This document shows, piece after piece, positions 45,780-57,330 of a stretch of 64,000 bases of DNA; position 1 is the first letter of the stretch, and the number at the start of each line of letters is the position of its first letter. This DNA is from Gambelia wislizenii (Eukaryota; Chordata; Lepidosauria; Squamata; Crotaphytidae), in the NCBI GenBank assembly GCA_030847615.1, contig JAUMIR010000003.1, forward strand, positions 287,860,265 through 287,924,264. Direction: 5' to 3'. The notes below the pieces were generated by a model, which did no database searches, was not told the origin of the DNA, and saw nothing but the letters and a program-made list of their open reading frames with translations. The position numbers and the translations under genes were made by a program.

Positions 45780-46365
45780 CACAGAATAATAGAATCATAG
45801 GGCTAGAAGGGGCCTCATGACCCATCAGGTACAATCCCCTGCTCAAAGCAGGGTCTCCAGCTAGATCAGTGGCTCCTAACCTTTTCTTTACCAGATACAT
45901 TTTTTAAATATCTTTTGTTGCCACAGACCCACAAGACTTAACTCAAGATTTAAAACAACAGCAACACCACCACCAGCAACAACAATAATAATACAATTAC
46001 ACCATCCATTAAACCTTCCCTCAGAGGCACTGGAGGAAGAAGGAAGACTTTTCTTCGGCTTCTTCTTGCAAGTTTGTGGCTGGACAGATTGAATGGCAAT
46101 GTGCAGGCCCAGCCAGCCTTTGCCTCGGCTCCTGTCATGTGGCCATTCCACTGCAGGGAGAAGGTGGGCCAAGCAGCCTTCAAGCCTTTGCAGTCCCCCT
46201 GTGAGGACATTGCAGCCCCCTGGTGGTCCACAGACCACCAGTTAAGAAGCACTGAGCTAGAGCATTTCTGGCAGTTAGTTATCCAGCCTCTGTTTGAAGA
46301 CATTCAGAGCAGGAGACCCCGTCACCTCCCTAGGCAATTGGTTCAATTGTCAAACCACTCTTAAA
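45780..46365 (-). mobile_element. CR1 LINE 3' end split by a hAT element
   Basis: The left piece (45780-45866) has the CR1 terminus ATAGAATCATAGGGCTAGAAG. The right piece (46263-46365) continues with 'cagcctctgtttgaagacat' and 'ggcaattggttcaattgtcaaac'. They are contiguous in other CR1 copies. Confidence 0.9.
45867..46254. mobile_element. Non-autonomous hAT element (388 bp)
   Basis: Ends CAGTGGCTCCTAACC and GGTTAAGAAGCACTG-type (CCAGTTAAGAAGCACTG) are inverted repeats of the hAT-Charlie style. The flanks AGCTAGAT (45859-45866) and AGCTAGAG (46255-46262) form an 8-bp duplication with one mismatch. It lies inside a CR1 copy. Confidence 0.9.
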
Positions 46366-46401
46366 ACAATGACAACAACATATGTTGTGGTTATTGTGCA
46401 T

Positions 46402-46545
46402 GTTGTTACTACTCTGCTTCTGCCAGGCAGCCAAAACCATTCTCTGAAGATGCCAGCCACAGATGCAGGTGAAATGTCAGAAATAAACTCTTTCAGAACA
46501 CGGCCTCACAGCCTGGAGGGGGGGGGCAGGAAAATCTACAGCCAA
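46402..46545 (+). repeat. Dispersed repeat tail, possibly Penelope-type
   Basis: The block 'tctgaagatgccagccacag' with 'aacacggcctcacagcctgg' is widespread in squamate genomes as a retroelement 3' end. I recall it from Penelope-like elements but cannot confirm this here. Confidence 0.4.
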
Positions 46546-46879
46546 GAATAGATTGTTTTGCATGTCCTTTGGTCCCTAAAACCAGGCTTGTCTTTGGAAC
46601 TGTTTAATTTGTATATGTGTGTGTGTGTATTGAAACAGGTTTTGAAATTATTTGATTTCTTTTTAAAAACAATGTTTAATTACTTTTATCTGCTATGCAT
46701 TACCTCAGAGGTCCTGGGAGTGTGAGAAGCAATAAACTAGTATTTTAATGAATAAATAAAATAAATTTGGAAAATTCCTTTAAACTAAGTCTTTGCTCCT
46801 ATGCTCTTGAAACAGCCCCCACCCTTGTTTTCCAAATGCCAGTCTAGTTCATGTTCATTATTTCACTGATCAGCTTTTC

Positions 46880-47119
46880 AAAAAAGCAGCCGTTCCAAAA
46901 GAAACTCCATTTTCAACACCACACCATTTCTCTGCTGCAGGAACTGCAAACATGATTGCATGGAGAAATTTCCCCCTGAGTCTAGATTTCCATGCTTGGT
47001 GACAGCTCTGACAATTTTTGCAGCACCTTCCATTATTTTATATGCTTCCTCAGATGACAGCTCATGATGGAGCAACTGCATTGTTTTGCCGATGGTGGCT
47101 GTGTCCATCTTAAAATCAC
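46880..47119 (-). other. Candidate exon, minus strand
   Basis: Read on the minus strand, a good acceptor (ACTCTGCTGTTGTAG) is followed by 240 nt open in one frame. It would encode an Ala/Leu/Glu-rich helical stretch, with MDTATIGKTMQLLHHELSSE, then EEAYKIMEGAAKIVRAV and CLQFLQQR. The amphipathic Leu spacing and absence of repeats argue for genuine protein-coding ancestry. It ends in a stop at 46878-46880. A donor-bearing candidate exon lies 131 bp upstream (47251-47336). I do not recognise the protein; it could be the last exon of a gene or a decayed pseudogene. Confidence 0.4.
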
Positions 47120-47250
47120 CTACAACAGCAGAGTGATAATGAGGTATTTTTTCCCAGCAAGTACACATACAGTTGACATCTCCCCCAGTTCTTGTCAAAT
47201 GGACTTGGATATAACCTGAACTATTTCCTCAAAACAGGAGCAGATCTTAC

Positions 47251-47336
47251 CTTATTGCTGAGCCTATCAGAAATCTCCAGCATCTCTGCCAGTCCCTGCT
47301 TCTGAGCTGATAACATTGATAAAACTTCTTTTTCCT
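47251..47336 (-). other. Candidate exon upstream of 46880-47119
   Basis: On the minus strand the segment reads EVLSMLSAQKQGLAEMLEI then SDRLSNK and ends exactly at a strong donor (AATAAG followed by GTAAGATC). It has the same helical, Leu/Glu/Gln composition as the next candidate exon. With phase 0 at the donor, the reading continues in frame if splicing uses the second AG of the acceptor (before ATGGACAC). The 5' limit is uncertain. Confidence 0.35.
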
Positions 47337-47699
47337 TTGATTTTTAAAAAATGCTTATGCTCAATAGCAGAGGAATACCAATGAGAGGGAGAAATCGTTT
47401 TCCTTCAGGTGCTGCATTCTCCCCAGGAGTAATCTTTTGGATGTTATTATTTGCCACCAGACCAGGTCAAATGCCAGGCCAAAACCAGATGTATATGAGA
47501 TTAAAGCTAAAAAAGAGCAGACTGACTCCTTTTCTTTTTCTGCCACCGATTGCTCTTGCCAAAGTTCTGAATGGATCGATTTCCAGAGGACTTTTGAAAC
47601 TAGGCTTATGCTGCCCACGGACTGCAAACTGCCCACCTCATGATGCCCAAGGACTGTTTCGTAAGGGACAATCTTCCAAGCTTTAAGGTGTATGTGTGT

Positions 47700-47885
47700 T
47701 TTATACCACTTTAACTGTCCTAGGATTTAGAGTTTGGTAAACTACTGAGAATTCTCTGTTGACAGCAGTAGAGCTTTCTAGTTCAGAATTCTAAGTACCT
47801 CATCAAACTACAAATACCAAAGTTCCTTAGGATGGATGGAGCCTTTATACCAGTTAAAGTAGTATGAATTTGACATAATGTATAG
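47700..47885. repeat. Degenerate foldback TIR element of the 63.5-kb type
   Basis: Contains 'ataccactttaactgtcctagg', 'aaactacaaataccaaagtt' and 'agttaaagtagtatgaatt' in the same order as the clean copy at 63543-63756. Ends are eroded. Confidence 0.55.
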
Positions 47886-47968
47886 CGCAGATAGATCATA
47901 AGAAGAGACAGGTGGCAAGTTCTGGAGGATATGGTTTCAGCTAATCTGCCACAGAAAATGGTGACCAT

Positions 47969-48545
47969 GGACTTTATCAGATGCAGCCTCTTTAAATGTT
48001 CTTTTGCTGGCATTTTAAAAAAAGCCTTTTTATGACAGCAAAAGAATGTTCCCCCACACACACTTACCTTGTGATCTGAGCAAAGGCACCCAGCAATGGA
48101 GAGTAAGTGAACAGAGCCCCATTCACTTCCTTGTTCAAAATCTCGTGTGATTTCACAGTGTGGGAAATTCAAACTTAAAAACAAAAATAAACATCTAAAA
48201 GTTACACTAAGCACCCAAACACACTGTAAAAGTCCCAAGTAACCCAGGGAGGGTCATACAAAGAGCAAAACTTACCTGGATGTCCCGATCTCACCTGGAA
48301 GTGTTTGCACCGGAGCAGCCATTGTTGGGGTAAGTACGCGATTTAAATGGCCCAGGGTACTGCATGCTGGCAATGCTGGCAAAAAAGTGGCAGGGGGAAT
48401 CTATTGACAGCTTAAGCTGTCAATTTAAAAGTATGTGATTTTGCCTCTTTATAACCATGAAAGGGCAACATCGTCTGATCCGCACGCCCTTTCACAGTTA
48501 TGTGGTGTTCTTATGACACCCTATTTTCCTTGTCTGATAGAGTCC
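47969..48545. mobile_element. TIR element, long class (577 bp)
   Basis: Ends GGACTTTATCAGATGCAG and TTGTCTGATAGAGTCC with exact CAT triplets on both sides (47966-47968, 48546-48548). Closest relative of the 9.4-kb copy and serves as its uninterrupted reference. ACTTACC occurs at 48062 and 48270. Confidence 0.9.
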
Positions 48546-48839
48546 CATCTCCCACAGTTTCTTAGATCACAGATGTGAAAATACTTGTATATTGCCTCTA
48601 TAGAAGCATGGTGGAGTTTCAGGTTAGGTGGATCTGACAATATATGCTCTTATGCTCAGGAAAATAATGTTTTTTAAAAAGTTATGATGAACAGTAAGAT
48701 CTCATCTATGTGATAAACCATTCAAAGAAAAAACTGAACAAAGAAAAACATTCATCAAATATATTAATAGTCTGTCTCAAACAGGCACTCTCCAATGTGA
48801 TGGGCTACTGCTTCCATCATCCCCAATCAGCAATAAGCC

Positions 48840-49080
48840 TTTGTTATTGTGATGTGCCTTCAAGTCAACTTCAACTTATGGTGACTCTATCTTAAGGTAT
48901 TTGGGGAAGAGTTATTATTTGGAGGTTTGTCATTGCCTTTCTCTGAGGCTGAGAAGGCATAGTTTGCCCAAGGCCATCCAGTGGGTTTCCATGGCCAAGC
49001 AAGGATTCAAACTCTGGTTTCCAAGAGTCCTAGTCCAACACTCAAAACACTACACCTGGCTCCTACTACACCACATTGTT
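48840..49080 (-). mobile_element. tRNA-derived SINE
   Basis: Minus-strand copy with the (T)TGTTATTGTG tail at left, 'gccttcaagtcaacttcaac', and the head 'cactacacctggctcctac' at right. Confidence 0.85.
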
Positions 49081-49606
49081 TCAGATAAGACTTTAGTACT
49101 TTGTTAATAGGAAGTTCTCCAAGTGACTTGCTTTAAGTTAAAACATTAAAAAATTAAGCACAAAATAAAGCATAAAAACTGTGAAATGTAAAATGGGAAA
49201 ATCTCACAACAATTCCAGACTTGAAATACTACAATATTAACATATTAGTTCCTCAGGATATATGTAGTCTTCAGGATCTAGAATGCAATATACAGAACAT
49301 ACCAAAAAGGGATGTTGTGGAGCTGGAAAGCAGCAGACAAGTGAAATGATAGTGGGACTGGAGCAACCTAAGGAAGATTGGTTACAGTGTTTGGGGGTAT
49401 TTACCTTAGGAAAAAAGGCAAGTAAATGGAGACTTGATAAAGTTGTATAAAATTGTTCATGGTAAGGAGAAAGTAGACAGGGAGAAGCTTTTCTCTCACA
49501 CACATAATGCTTCATCCACTGAATCTGGTGGAAAATTCAGGAAATATAAAAAGATGTACTTAAATTCACCAAGGATGTGACCATCAATGTTCACTAGCCA
49601 GGAATT
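49081..49606. other. Unassigned sequence
   Basis: No supported gene. Confidence 0.4.
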
Positions 49607-49841
49607 TGTTGTTGTTGTGTGCTTTCAAGTTATTTCCAATGTATGACAACCCTAAAGCAAGCCTATCGTGGTGTTTTCTTGGCAAGATTTGTTCAAAGGG
49701 AGTTTGCCTTTGCTTCCCTTTGAGGCTGAGGGTGTGACTTGCCCAAGGTCCCTTGCTGGATTTCCATGGCTGAGTGGGGATTTGAACCATGGTCTTCAGT
49801 TGTAGTCCAATGCTCAAGCCACTACACTACACAGGTTCTCC
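49607..49841 (-). mobile_element. tRNA-derived SINE
   Basis: Minus-strand copy with (TTG)n tail at left and the head 'caagccactacactacacag' at right. Confidence 0.85.
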
Positions 49842-50018
49842 TGGTCAGGATAGCTGTCTCTTATAGTACTTGAGGTAGTACATCAGTTGATGGGAAGCAC
49901 AAATGAAGGGAGCTGATACATTTGTTTCTGACTTGTTGGTTTTCCATAGGCAACTAAGCAACCACTTTGTGAATAGAATGTTGGACTATAGAGGTCTTGA
50001 TCTAATCCAACATGGGTA

Positions 50019-50248
50019 CAGATCTCCCTCTGTATCCACGGATTTGGTATCCACAGTTTTAAGTATTCATGGCTTGAAAATATTCTTTAAAAAATAATAA
50101 TCCAAAAAGCAAACCTTGATTTTGCCATCTTATATAAGGGACACCATTTTGCTATGCCATTGCATATAATGGGACTTGAGTATTCGTGGATTTTGTTATC
50201 CATGAGGGGTCCTAGAACCAAACCCCAGCAAATATGAAGGGACAACTG
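50019..50248. mobile_element. Tigger-like element, 230 bp
   Basis: Ends CAGATCTCCCTCTG and GAAGGGACAACTG, with TA on both sides (50017-50018, 50249-50250). Same 230-bp length and content as the copy at 12630-12859, in the opposite orientation. Confidence 0.85.
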
Positions 50249-50250
50249 TA

Positions 50251-51144
50251 TTTTAAGGTTCTTCTCAGAGCCTGGGATTAGCTCAGTGATTAACTTGCCA
50301 AGTTATTAATTTGCTCATTTTTTAAATTCCAATTTCACCTAACTTTCTAGATTCCCTGATTAACACTGAAGTTAAGAAAAAAAAAGGCTTTAATGAACTG
50401 GGTCATTATAATTTGTTAGAATACCTGCCTTTCCCTCTGTCACATTCAGGGAAACAGGCAGGGAAACTGGCAATTAGAATGCTGCCTCAGGAGAAGAAAT
50501 ATTAGAACTAGAGCAAACGCATCACATGGCTTTGTAATTAGGCAGGCTAACCTGAGCAATTTCTTTGGAAAGACAGAGAACATCATGTAGGTCCAAGCTA
50601 GGTTTCTTCAGAAGCTGGTACATGGGTTCTGGGTCAAAGGAGCTTTTTTTAAAGATGCTGGAAACACTCCCTTATTTCATGAGTCATTTACAACATCATG
50701 GATCCACCTTTCTGGAAAGTTTAATAACGCACAGAGGGCAAATATCTGCCATACAAATCACTAGTCAGACTTTACCATGCTGGTAAGACTTTACCAATGG
50801 AAGAAACTTGACTTTTGCATCTCACATGATCAATGAAACAAGGTCGGGGGGGGGAATGGGCACTATTCATTAGAGAACATCATGATCCAGGTACCACAAC
50901 AAAGAAAGAAGCTAAAGGACACTGGCCAAACCCAAGGATTCTAAAAGTCTAGGAAGAAATGAGAGCATCCCAATGTTTAGAATACTTAATGCAAAATGTC
51001 AAAAAGACAGGTCTACATCCTGTCCTTCCATCAGCAGTTGAATCTCTTTGATTGAATTCAGTGGGTCCAGTGGGGTGACTATATTTAATCTGTCTTCCCC
51101 TCTCCCATTCATGGGAATGCGACTGCTACACATGTGCACATTGT
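50251..51144. other. Unassigned sequence
   Basis: No supported gene. A run of G lies near 50849-50855. Confidence 0.4.
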
Positions 51145-51753
51145 GGACATTATCAGATGGGGATGAAAAAAGCATCCCTGTCTTGCTACATTCTCTCCTG
51201 CCCCCCTCCGATCCCTGTAACGATATAAAAAGAAAAAAGTTCAGAACCACCTTTAGTGCGATCCTCCCCCCCCCCTCAACAACCCAGGAGTGAATGTAGC
51301 TTGAACAGAGCTGCATTCACTTCCCAGAATGGAAATCCCGGCCATCCTCGCGAGAGGACGATTGTGTGGGAATTCAAAAAGAAAAAGAAAAAGAAAGGTT
51401 AAAAGGGTAAACTAAACTGAAAAACACATTTAAAAAAATACAAGTAACCAGGGAGGGTACAAAAAAGTGTGTCACTTACCTCAAACTCCCGATCGTACCT
51501 GGAAGTGTTCACCATGGACCTCCCAGTGACGCTGGCATCGCACCAGCATACCGGGGCACCCTTTCACTCACCCGGCATTCCGTCATAGAAACGGAAAAGG
51601 TGATCTATTCACAGATTAAACTGTGAATAAAAAGGAGCACTGCAGGAATAGAAGCAGCACAGAAGCATAATGGGACGGGGAAGTCGTCATCTGATATTCA
51701 AGCCCTTTCTCGATCTCCTGGCATTCGTGTATTTAGGTCATCTGGTAATCTCC
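51145..51753. mobile_element. TIR element, long class (609 bp)
   Basis: Ends GGACATTATCAGATGGGG and CATCTGGTAATCTCC with exact TGT triplets (51142-51144, 51754-51756). Shares the 'gtgaatgtagcttgaacagagct' block, 'aaatcccggccatcctcgcgagaggacg', ACTTACC at 51474 and the internal hairpin 'ctattcacag...ctgtgaataaaaagg'. Confidence 0.9.
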
Positions 51754-52742
51754 TGTGTCACAATTGTTATCTTATATTTTCTATTTTTAAACTAATTAAA
51801 TGGGATCATGGGGATGGATCATGGGTGGCCTTTACATAATGGCAGTACATGAAGGAAACAGTACCATGTGGAAGCTGTGGAATGGATAAGGTGAAAACGA
51901 CTTGAAAAAGTAAAATGTTCCCTATTGAAATTCTACTCATTATGCATCTGAATAGTTGGTCATAACAAAGAATTTCCACAAATATGAAGTATGTGTAACA
52001 CAGATGTTCAGCTCCCATTGTACTATAATTGTTAGCCTGGTTACTCTTTGCTACCTCAGTTAGATAATCCCTTAGAACATCTAAGAAGAAAGTAACATTC
52101 TTTGAGATTCTCTAGAATACAGCCATCAGACACAGCTAGGAAATTGTGTTCTTTAAATGATTTGATACATGGATAGGCTGGGGTGGGGTAACAGACAAGG
52201 GATGAGAGGATAGTAAAAAGAAATGGTAGAACAGCTGTTTAACTAAACCCCAGAGAAAAACTGGCAGAAATTGGAAAGTATCTGGTTTAGGTTGAATTAT
52301 TCATAGGGGATGAAGGTGAAAATGTCTCCTATTGTCCAAATGGGGAAGAGATAGAAGCAGACCATGAGTATAGGTAAAACCTCATAGCCAATCAAAGATT
52401 CTGAATCAAAGATGAAACTAGATGTGCCAGATGCATCAGCAGGGGAACACTGGGATGGATTCCCACACCCAGTTTGACCCCACAGTTCTAACCCTTGGGC
52501 TCCTATCACTCATCTTGCCTTTTATCCTTTAAGATCCCTCTCTGGATCTGGTACTTGGGCCTCAAGATGATCACTTTATTGGACAGGTGGGTGTTTTGAT
52601 CTGTGGGTCCATTGTGGAAATGCATAACCAAATCCTCCTTACCACTTCTTAAAGTATTCAGACAGAGTTGGACAAAATAAAAACAGCAAAGATATATTAT
52701 ATCCCTTTTCTCATATTGAAGAGGGAGAAGCTTGATTTCTGG
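51754..52742. other. Unassigned sequence
   Basis: No supported gene. The last ~20 bp (AGAAGCTTGATTTCTGG) look like CR1 sequence continued after the TIR element at 52743. Confidence 0.4.
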
Positions 52743-53053
52743 GGACTTTATCAGATGCAGCAAAAACCACGTCACAGGAATGCTATGAGAACAAAACCAG
52801 GTGACATTACTAGATGACGTCATCTTTCAGCCATTCCAGGGGCGTAGCACGGGCATGAATAACGTGTTCCTTTTTATTAATGCCTTAGCCCATCAATAAA
52901 ACAGGGATGTGTTATTCATGCCCATGCTATGCCTCTGGGACAGCTGAAGGATGTGGGCATCTGGTAATGTCAACCTTTGTGTTCTTGTAGCGTTCCTGTG
53001 ATGCAGTTTGAGATTCAATTTTGGGCCGTATTCTCCCAAATCTGATAAAGTCC
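52743..53053. mobile_element. TIR foldback element, short class (311 bp)
   Basis: Ends GGACTTTATCAGATGCAG and AAATCTGATAAAGTCC. The two arms pair over about 150 bp each, including 'caggaatgctatgagaacaaa' with 'ttgtgttcttgtagcgttcctg'. Flanking triplets TGG and TAG differ at one base. It lies within CR1-derived sequence. Confidence 0.9.
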
Positions 53054-53320
53054 TAGGACATGGAGCAATGGACTCAAACTACAGGAGAAGAGATTCCATC
53101 TAAGCATTAGGAAAAACTTCCTGTCAGTAAGAGCTGGTTGACTGTAGAATGCACTGCCTTGGAGTATGGTGGAGTCTCCTTCTTTGGAGATTTTTAAACA
53201 GAGGCTGGATGTCCATCTTTCGGGAGTGCTTTGATTGGGTATTCCTGCATGGCAAGAGGTTGGACGGGATGTTGCTTATGATTCCTTCGAACTCTATGAT
53301 TCCATAATTCTATGTATGTT
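53054..53320 (+). mobile_element. CR1 LINE 3' end
   Basis: Starts 'gacatggagcaatggactc', passes through 'taagcattaggaaaaacttcc' and ends with 'gaactctatgattccataat'. Plus strand, parallel to the 3.06-3.3 kb fragment. Confidence 0.9.
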
Positions 53321-53900
53321 AGACATGAACTCCCTGAACTCTTTCCACATTCTCAGTTCCCATGAAACCAAGAGCCCATTCAGATTGCATGAGTTCCTCT
53401 TTTACTAACTGGCTCAGACTCTCATCTGTTCCTCTCAAGATTTAATCCAGTCTCGTGTGTCCCTCTCCTTATTTCTCCCTGGCCCCATCTGACTGTCTGA
53501 CAGAAACCCCTCTGGTTTTTCATATTCCACCCCATTTTTCCTCCATGCAACACTACCCATGAACTGTAATTGACTGAGTCTACTCAAGCTCTCCTAGCTC
53601 CTCTCCTTAAGACACCATTTGTAGGTCTTTCTGAGCTAATCCTAGAACCTTATCAGCCAAAATGGGAGAGTTGGGATTGTTATTTAAGGGTAAATACAAT
53701 TACAGTAAATATAATAGAAACATGTAGGAAAGAGAGAACCATTGAGATACAATCATCTCTGGATACCAGCTCTATAGAAAGGTCAAGGAAGGGTGTACTG
53801 GAGCTGGAATTACTATGTGACTGCCCCAAATAAGACACATTGGAAGCCTCAAAAGAATCATTGTGGATGACACAAATAATTTAATAACTGAAACATGCTA
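53321..53900. other. Unassigned sequence
   Basis: The frame at 53570-53833 (87 codons) has no recognised motif or splice context. No supported gene. Confidence 0.4.
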
Positions 53901-54532
53901 CAGTAGTAGCCCCGCATCTGTGGGGGATTGGTTCTGGGCCCCACCACAGATAGTGAATCCCATGGATAATAGTGAATGCCCTTGTGGCTACCACTGGACC
54001 CACCCCACAGAGAAGGGATAAAGGAGGCTAGCTCCCTCTCAGACAGCTCCGCCACACCACTAGATCCCACCCACCCCCTGTGGAGAAGGGAAGAATGAGG
54101 TGAGCTCCCTACTCCCACCCACCCACCCCCAGCTCCACCGCACTGCCAGAACCCATGCCACTGGAACCCACAGGCAAGCTCCCTCCTCCCTCCCCTGCCC
54201 ACCTCCACCAGCTCCGCCATGCTATCAGAACCCTCCCTGGGGAAGGGAGGGGGAGGTAAGCTCACCTCTCTCCCCCACCTTTCCCACCAGCTCCACCATG
54301 CCACTGAAACCTGCACTGCTGGAACCATCCCAGGAAGGGACTGGGAGGCAAGCTCACCTCCTCCCTCCCCCCACTCACCACCAGCTCTGCCACACCACCA
54401 CCACCCCAGGGAGAAGGGAGAAAGGAGGTGAGCTTGCCCCCTCCCTCCCTACCTCACCCACCCACCCACTGCCACCATCCATGGATAATTGAATCAGCAG
54501 ATGGTGAATCAGTAGATGCATGGGTGCCACTG
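53901..54532. mobile_element. Tigger-like element carrying a minisatellite
   Basis: Left end CAGTAGTAGCCCCGCATCTG and right end CATGGGTGCCACTG form imperfect inverted repeats. Left flank is TA (53899-53900); the right flank reads CA. 'atccatggataattgaatcag' near the right end matches 'tcccatggataatagtgaatg' near the left. The interior has been expanded by a C-rich minisatellite, making it about 630 bp long instead of 230. Confidence 0.65.
54005..54480. repeat. C-rich degenerate minisatellite (~75-95-bp unit)
   Basis: Units with 'ggagaagggagaaaggaggtgagct' followed by CCCTCC/CACCCACCC and 'agctccaccgcactgcc' recur at about 54010, 54082, 54165, 54237, 54335 and 54409. The plus strand is strongly C-rich. 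Proline-rich frames here (e.g. 54100-54492) are by-products. Confidence 0.75.
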
Positions 54533-54917
54533 CATTATCTCCCTTACCAAAAGGTTTAATGTGACCTTCAAGTGGAGAGTGAAATCAAGAATGTAACCAA
54601 GGGAAAAATTGTTGCAATAGTTGACACCTTCAGCTACCCTCATACTGACTGAAAAAAATGTTCATGACAGTCAAAATTCCTAGATTTCTCCCTCAGTGGA
54701 TGACAGTGTGAGACTAAGGCCTTATTCATATGACATAATTACCACTTTATCAATATCACTTTAAAGGCCATGGTTGTGTCCTACATATTCCTGGGATCTG
54801 TAGTTGCTGAGGCACTTGAGCTCTCAGGCTGGGTATTCTAAGTATACTGCCCTAAAATATACAAAAGTATACAAAAGCCCTGCCCAAAGCATATAATCTT
54901 ACATAAGTTTCATGTTC

Positions 54918-54996
54918 TCAAATCCTGTATGGATTTTCATTCGTCAAACAGGACTTGCGCTTCACACACTACTAAAATTCAGAATATGAGTATATT
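54918..54996 (+). repeat. Direct repeat, left copy
   Basis: Pairs with 55473-55551. Both read 'tcaaatcctgt' then 'tttcatt.gtcaaacagga' and 'ttcacacactactaaaattc', with a few substitutions. Confidence 0.9.
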
Positions 54997-55472
54997 GGAA
55001 GATGTTGTTTTCCTTGCCATATAACCCTCCTATGTTGGGCCATTACATAGTTCTCCCATCTTTTTTAATACCAGGAAAAGATTTATTAAGGAGCAGAACA
55101 CAGAATAAGAGCATAGTGTATTTTGGTAGCAGCACTAGGAGCCCTCAGTCTGGAAACACCCTAGGAATTGTGCATTTGAGAGCCAAAATTAAGATGCCAG
55201 CTTTGAGACTACATACTGTGTGACAGCAAAAAACACATTTCTTTTTTTCTGCCCTGCAAAACGTTGGTTTCACAAACTCCTCTTAGGTATCTGTATCATT
55301 AAAAGCTGCATTGCCCCCCATGACCATTAGGTGGCACTCTATACTCAGACTCACCACTGAGACCATTGCTACCAAAGATTAATCTTAGCACTGGCACTTT
55401 TATGGTACAGGAGAAAAATATATTGGAGTGTATTTGAAGAAGAGTGTTACACTCTAAAATCTTAATTTTAAA

Positions 55473-55551
55473 TCAAATCCTGTCTGGGTTTTCATTTGTC
55501 AAACAGGAGTTGCATTTCACACACTACTAAAATTCAGAATGTGAGTATATT
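55473..55551 (+). repeat. Direct repeat, right copy
   Basis: Right partner of 54918-54996, 555 bp downstream. Confidence 0.9.
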
Positions 55552-57330
55552 TCCAGGAGCTAGAGGAGACAGAAGATCAATAGAAGGGCTGCTTTTATGG
55601 GCTGGTGTCTTTACCATCAGGGAGATTCTGAGTTCATCTGCAGCTTCTTCTGTCCCCGCCTGAGAGAGAAAAGGCTTGCTTGGACTATGCCATTAGCTTC
55701 CCAGAGACAGAAAAGGCTAAACAATGCACACACTTACATGCAGCCTAATATAGTGGCTTGAATGCAGTAGAAAACAGAACTTCCACTCATACAAAGCAGG
55801 GCTCCCAGTTTTGAAAAGTTTCACCTACCCAATGCTGCCCCTTTCTTCCACCCACCCAGAAGGAAAGCCAATTTTGTTCCTCAAAAAGTAGGAAAGCCAG
55901 TTATGTCACAGAATGGAGGCAGATGAAAACTTCAGCATTAGCTTTTGAGGAATACTAGAAACATATTTATTTGAGCAAGCCTTCCTGGTTTAGTCCACCC
56001 TGACATCTGTTTCTTGGACTTCCAAAAGAATGTCTTTGTTGTGCTCTGTTTACTTACGTTTTGTATATATTTTACATTTTACTGATAGGCCTTGCTTTGG
56101 AAATTTTGGATATAAGTGGCAAATTATCATCATCTGCATGAACGGAATCCCCCTTCATTCCATCTTGACATCTGACATCTTTATTTGCACTCCTTTACAA
56201 TCTGTCTAGACTAGATATGGGGGGGGGGGGAAGTGTTCACTTTAAAGTATCAAAACATGTTAAAGGGAAGGGTCTCTGGCCCACAGAGCTTTCCCATTTG
56301 ACCCACAGAACATCTCTAAAATGTTCTGGCTCCTCCTCAACTTCCTCCCCTTTCCAAGCCACACCCTCTCATATAGCTGATTACTCATCTAACAGTGAGA
56401 TTTATCCATGTACATCCCACTTTCCAGGTGAGAAAGTCATGTGGTGGAATCTTCCCTGATACCTCTGATTGGTTATCAGAGATGACAGCATCACCCACCT
56501 CACACACACACACTGACGGAGGAAAGCCAGCAAAGCATGCCCAACCCAGGCACTCCTGTAGCCAGAACCAGGATGGGGACTGGTTTTGCTGTACATGAGA
56601 TTTCCCATAGGTGGCTGAATTAGCAACCCAACTGAGGTGCTCCACCCTGCATTAGAGGAAAGGTACCTCTTGACAGTGATCCTCATATTTCCAAATGACT
56701 TTTGTTACAGTATTTTCAAGCTGTTTTGGGAACATTGGAGGTGCAATTCAAAATAGCTTCATGTCGAATGTCTACACAACTACCAGGGATCCTGAGAATC
56801 CTGTGTATCCTGTGTACCAGGGATCCTGAGAATCATAAGCTCTTCATCACTTTGAAAAACAGTTTCTGCTGTGGATTGGCTTCAAATTAATGTCTCCCTC
56901 CTTGACCTTAAATCACTTAGTATATCTTAAATTCTTCTACAAGGATGGGAAATCAGGTAGTCCACAAAATCCTTTTCTGCAACCTCCTCAAGCCTCCATA
57001 ACTCTTCCCCAGCTGCCATTTTTTTAAAAAAGTCAGGTGAAAAACACTTTAAAACAAACCAAAATGCACCCAAGTGCAGCCATATTTCCTTTTAAATTGA
57101 CCTTGACTCCCCTCGCCCCCAAATTCACTCAGGCACATACACACTCAAGCACTGACTGAAAATCAGCTGAAAAGCCCAGAAGCTCAAACCAGAAGTAGAC
57201 TTCCAATCATTTCTGGGACCTATTTTCAGGTGATTTGGGGACAAAAACTCAGGACTGCAGACCTGAGGTTCACAGAAAGGTGTAGCTACAGGGAGGGCAA
57301 AATAAGGGCATTGTCCCTCCAAATGGAAAT

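Larger units (their letters stand above)
54533..57330. other. Mostly unassigned sequence
   Basis: Contains a decayed foldback fragment at about 54718-54820, a 79-bp direct repeat pair (54918-54996 and 55473-55551), a G run at 56219-56230 and a 38-bp tandem duplication at about 56780-56840. No gene is supported. Confidence 0.5.

Noticed and set aside
54100..54492. Pro/Ser-rich 130-codon frame
   Set aside because: Product of the C-rich minisatellite in a Tigger-like element.
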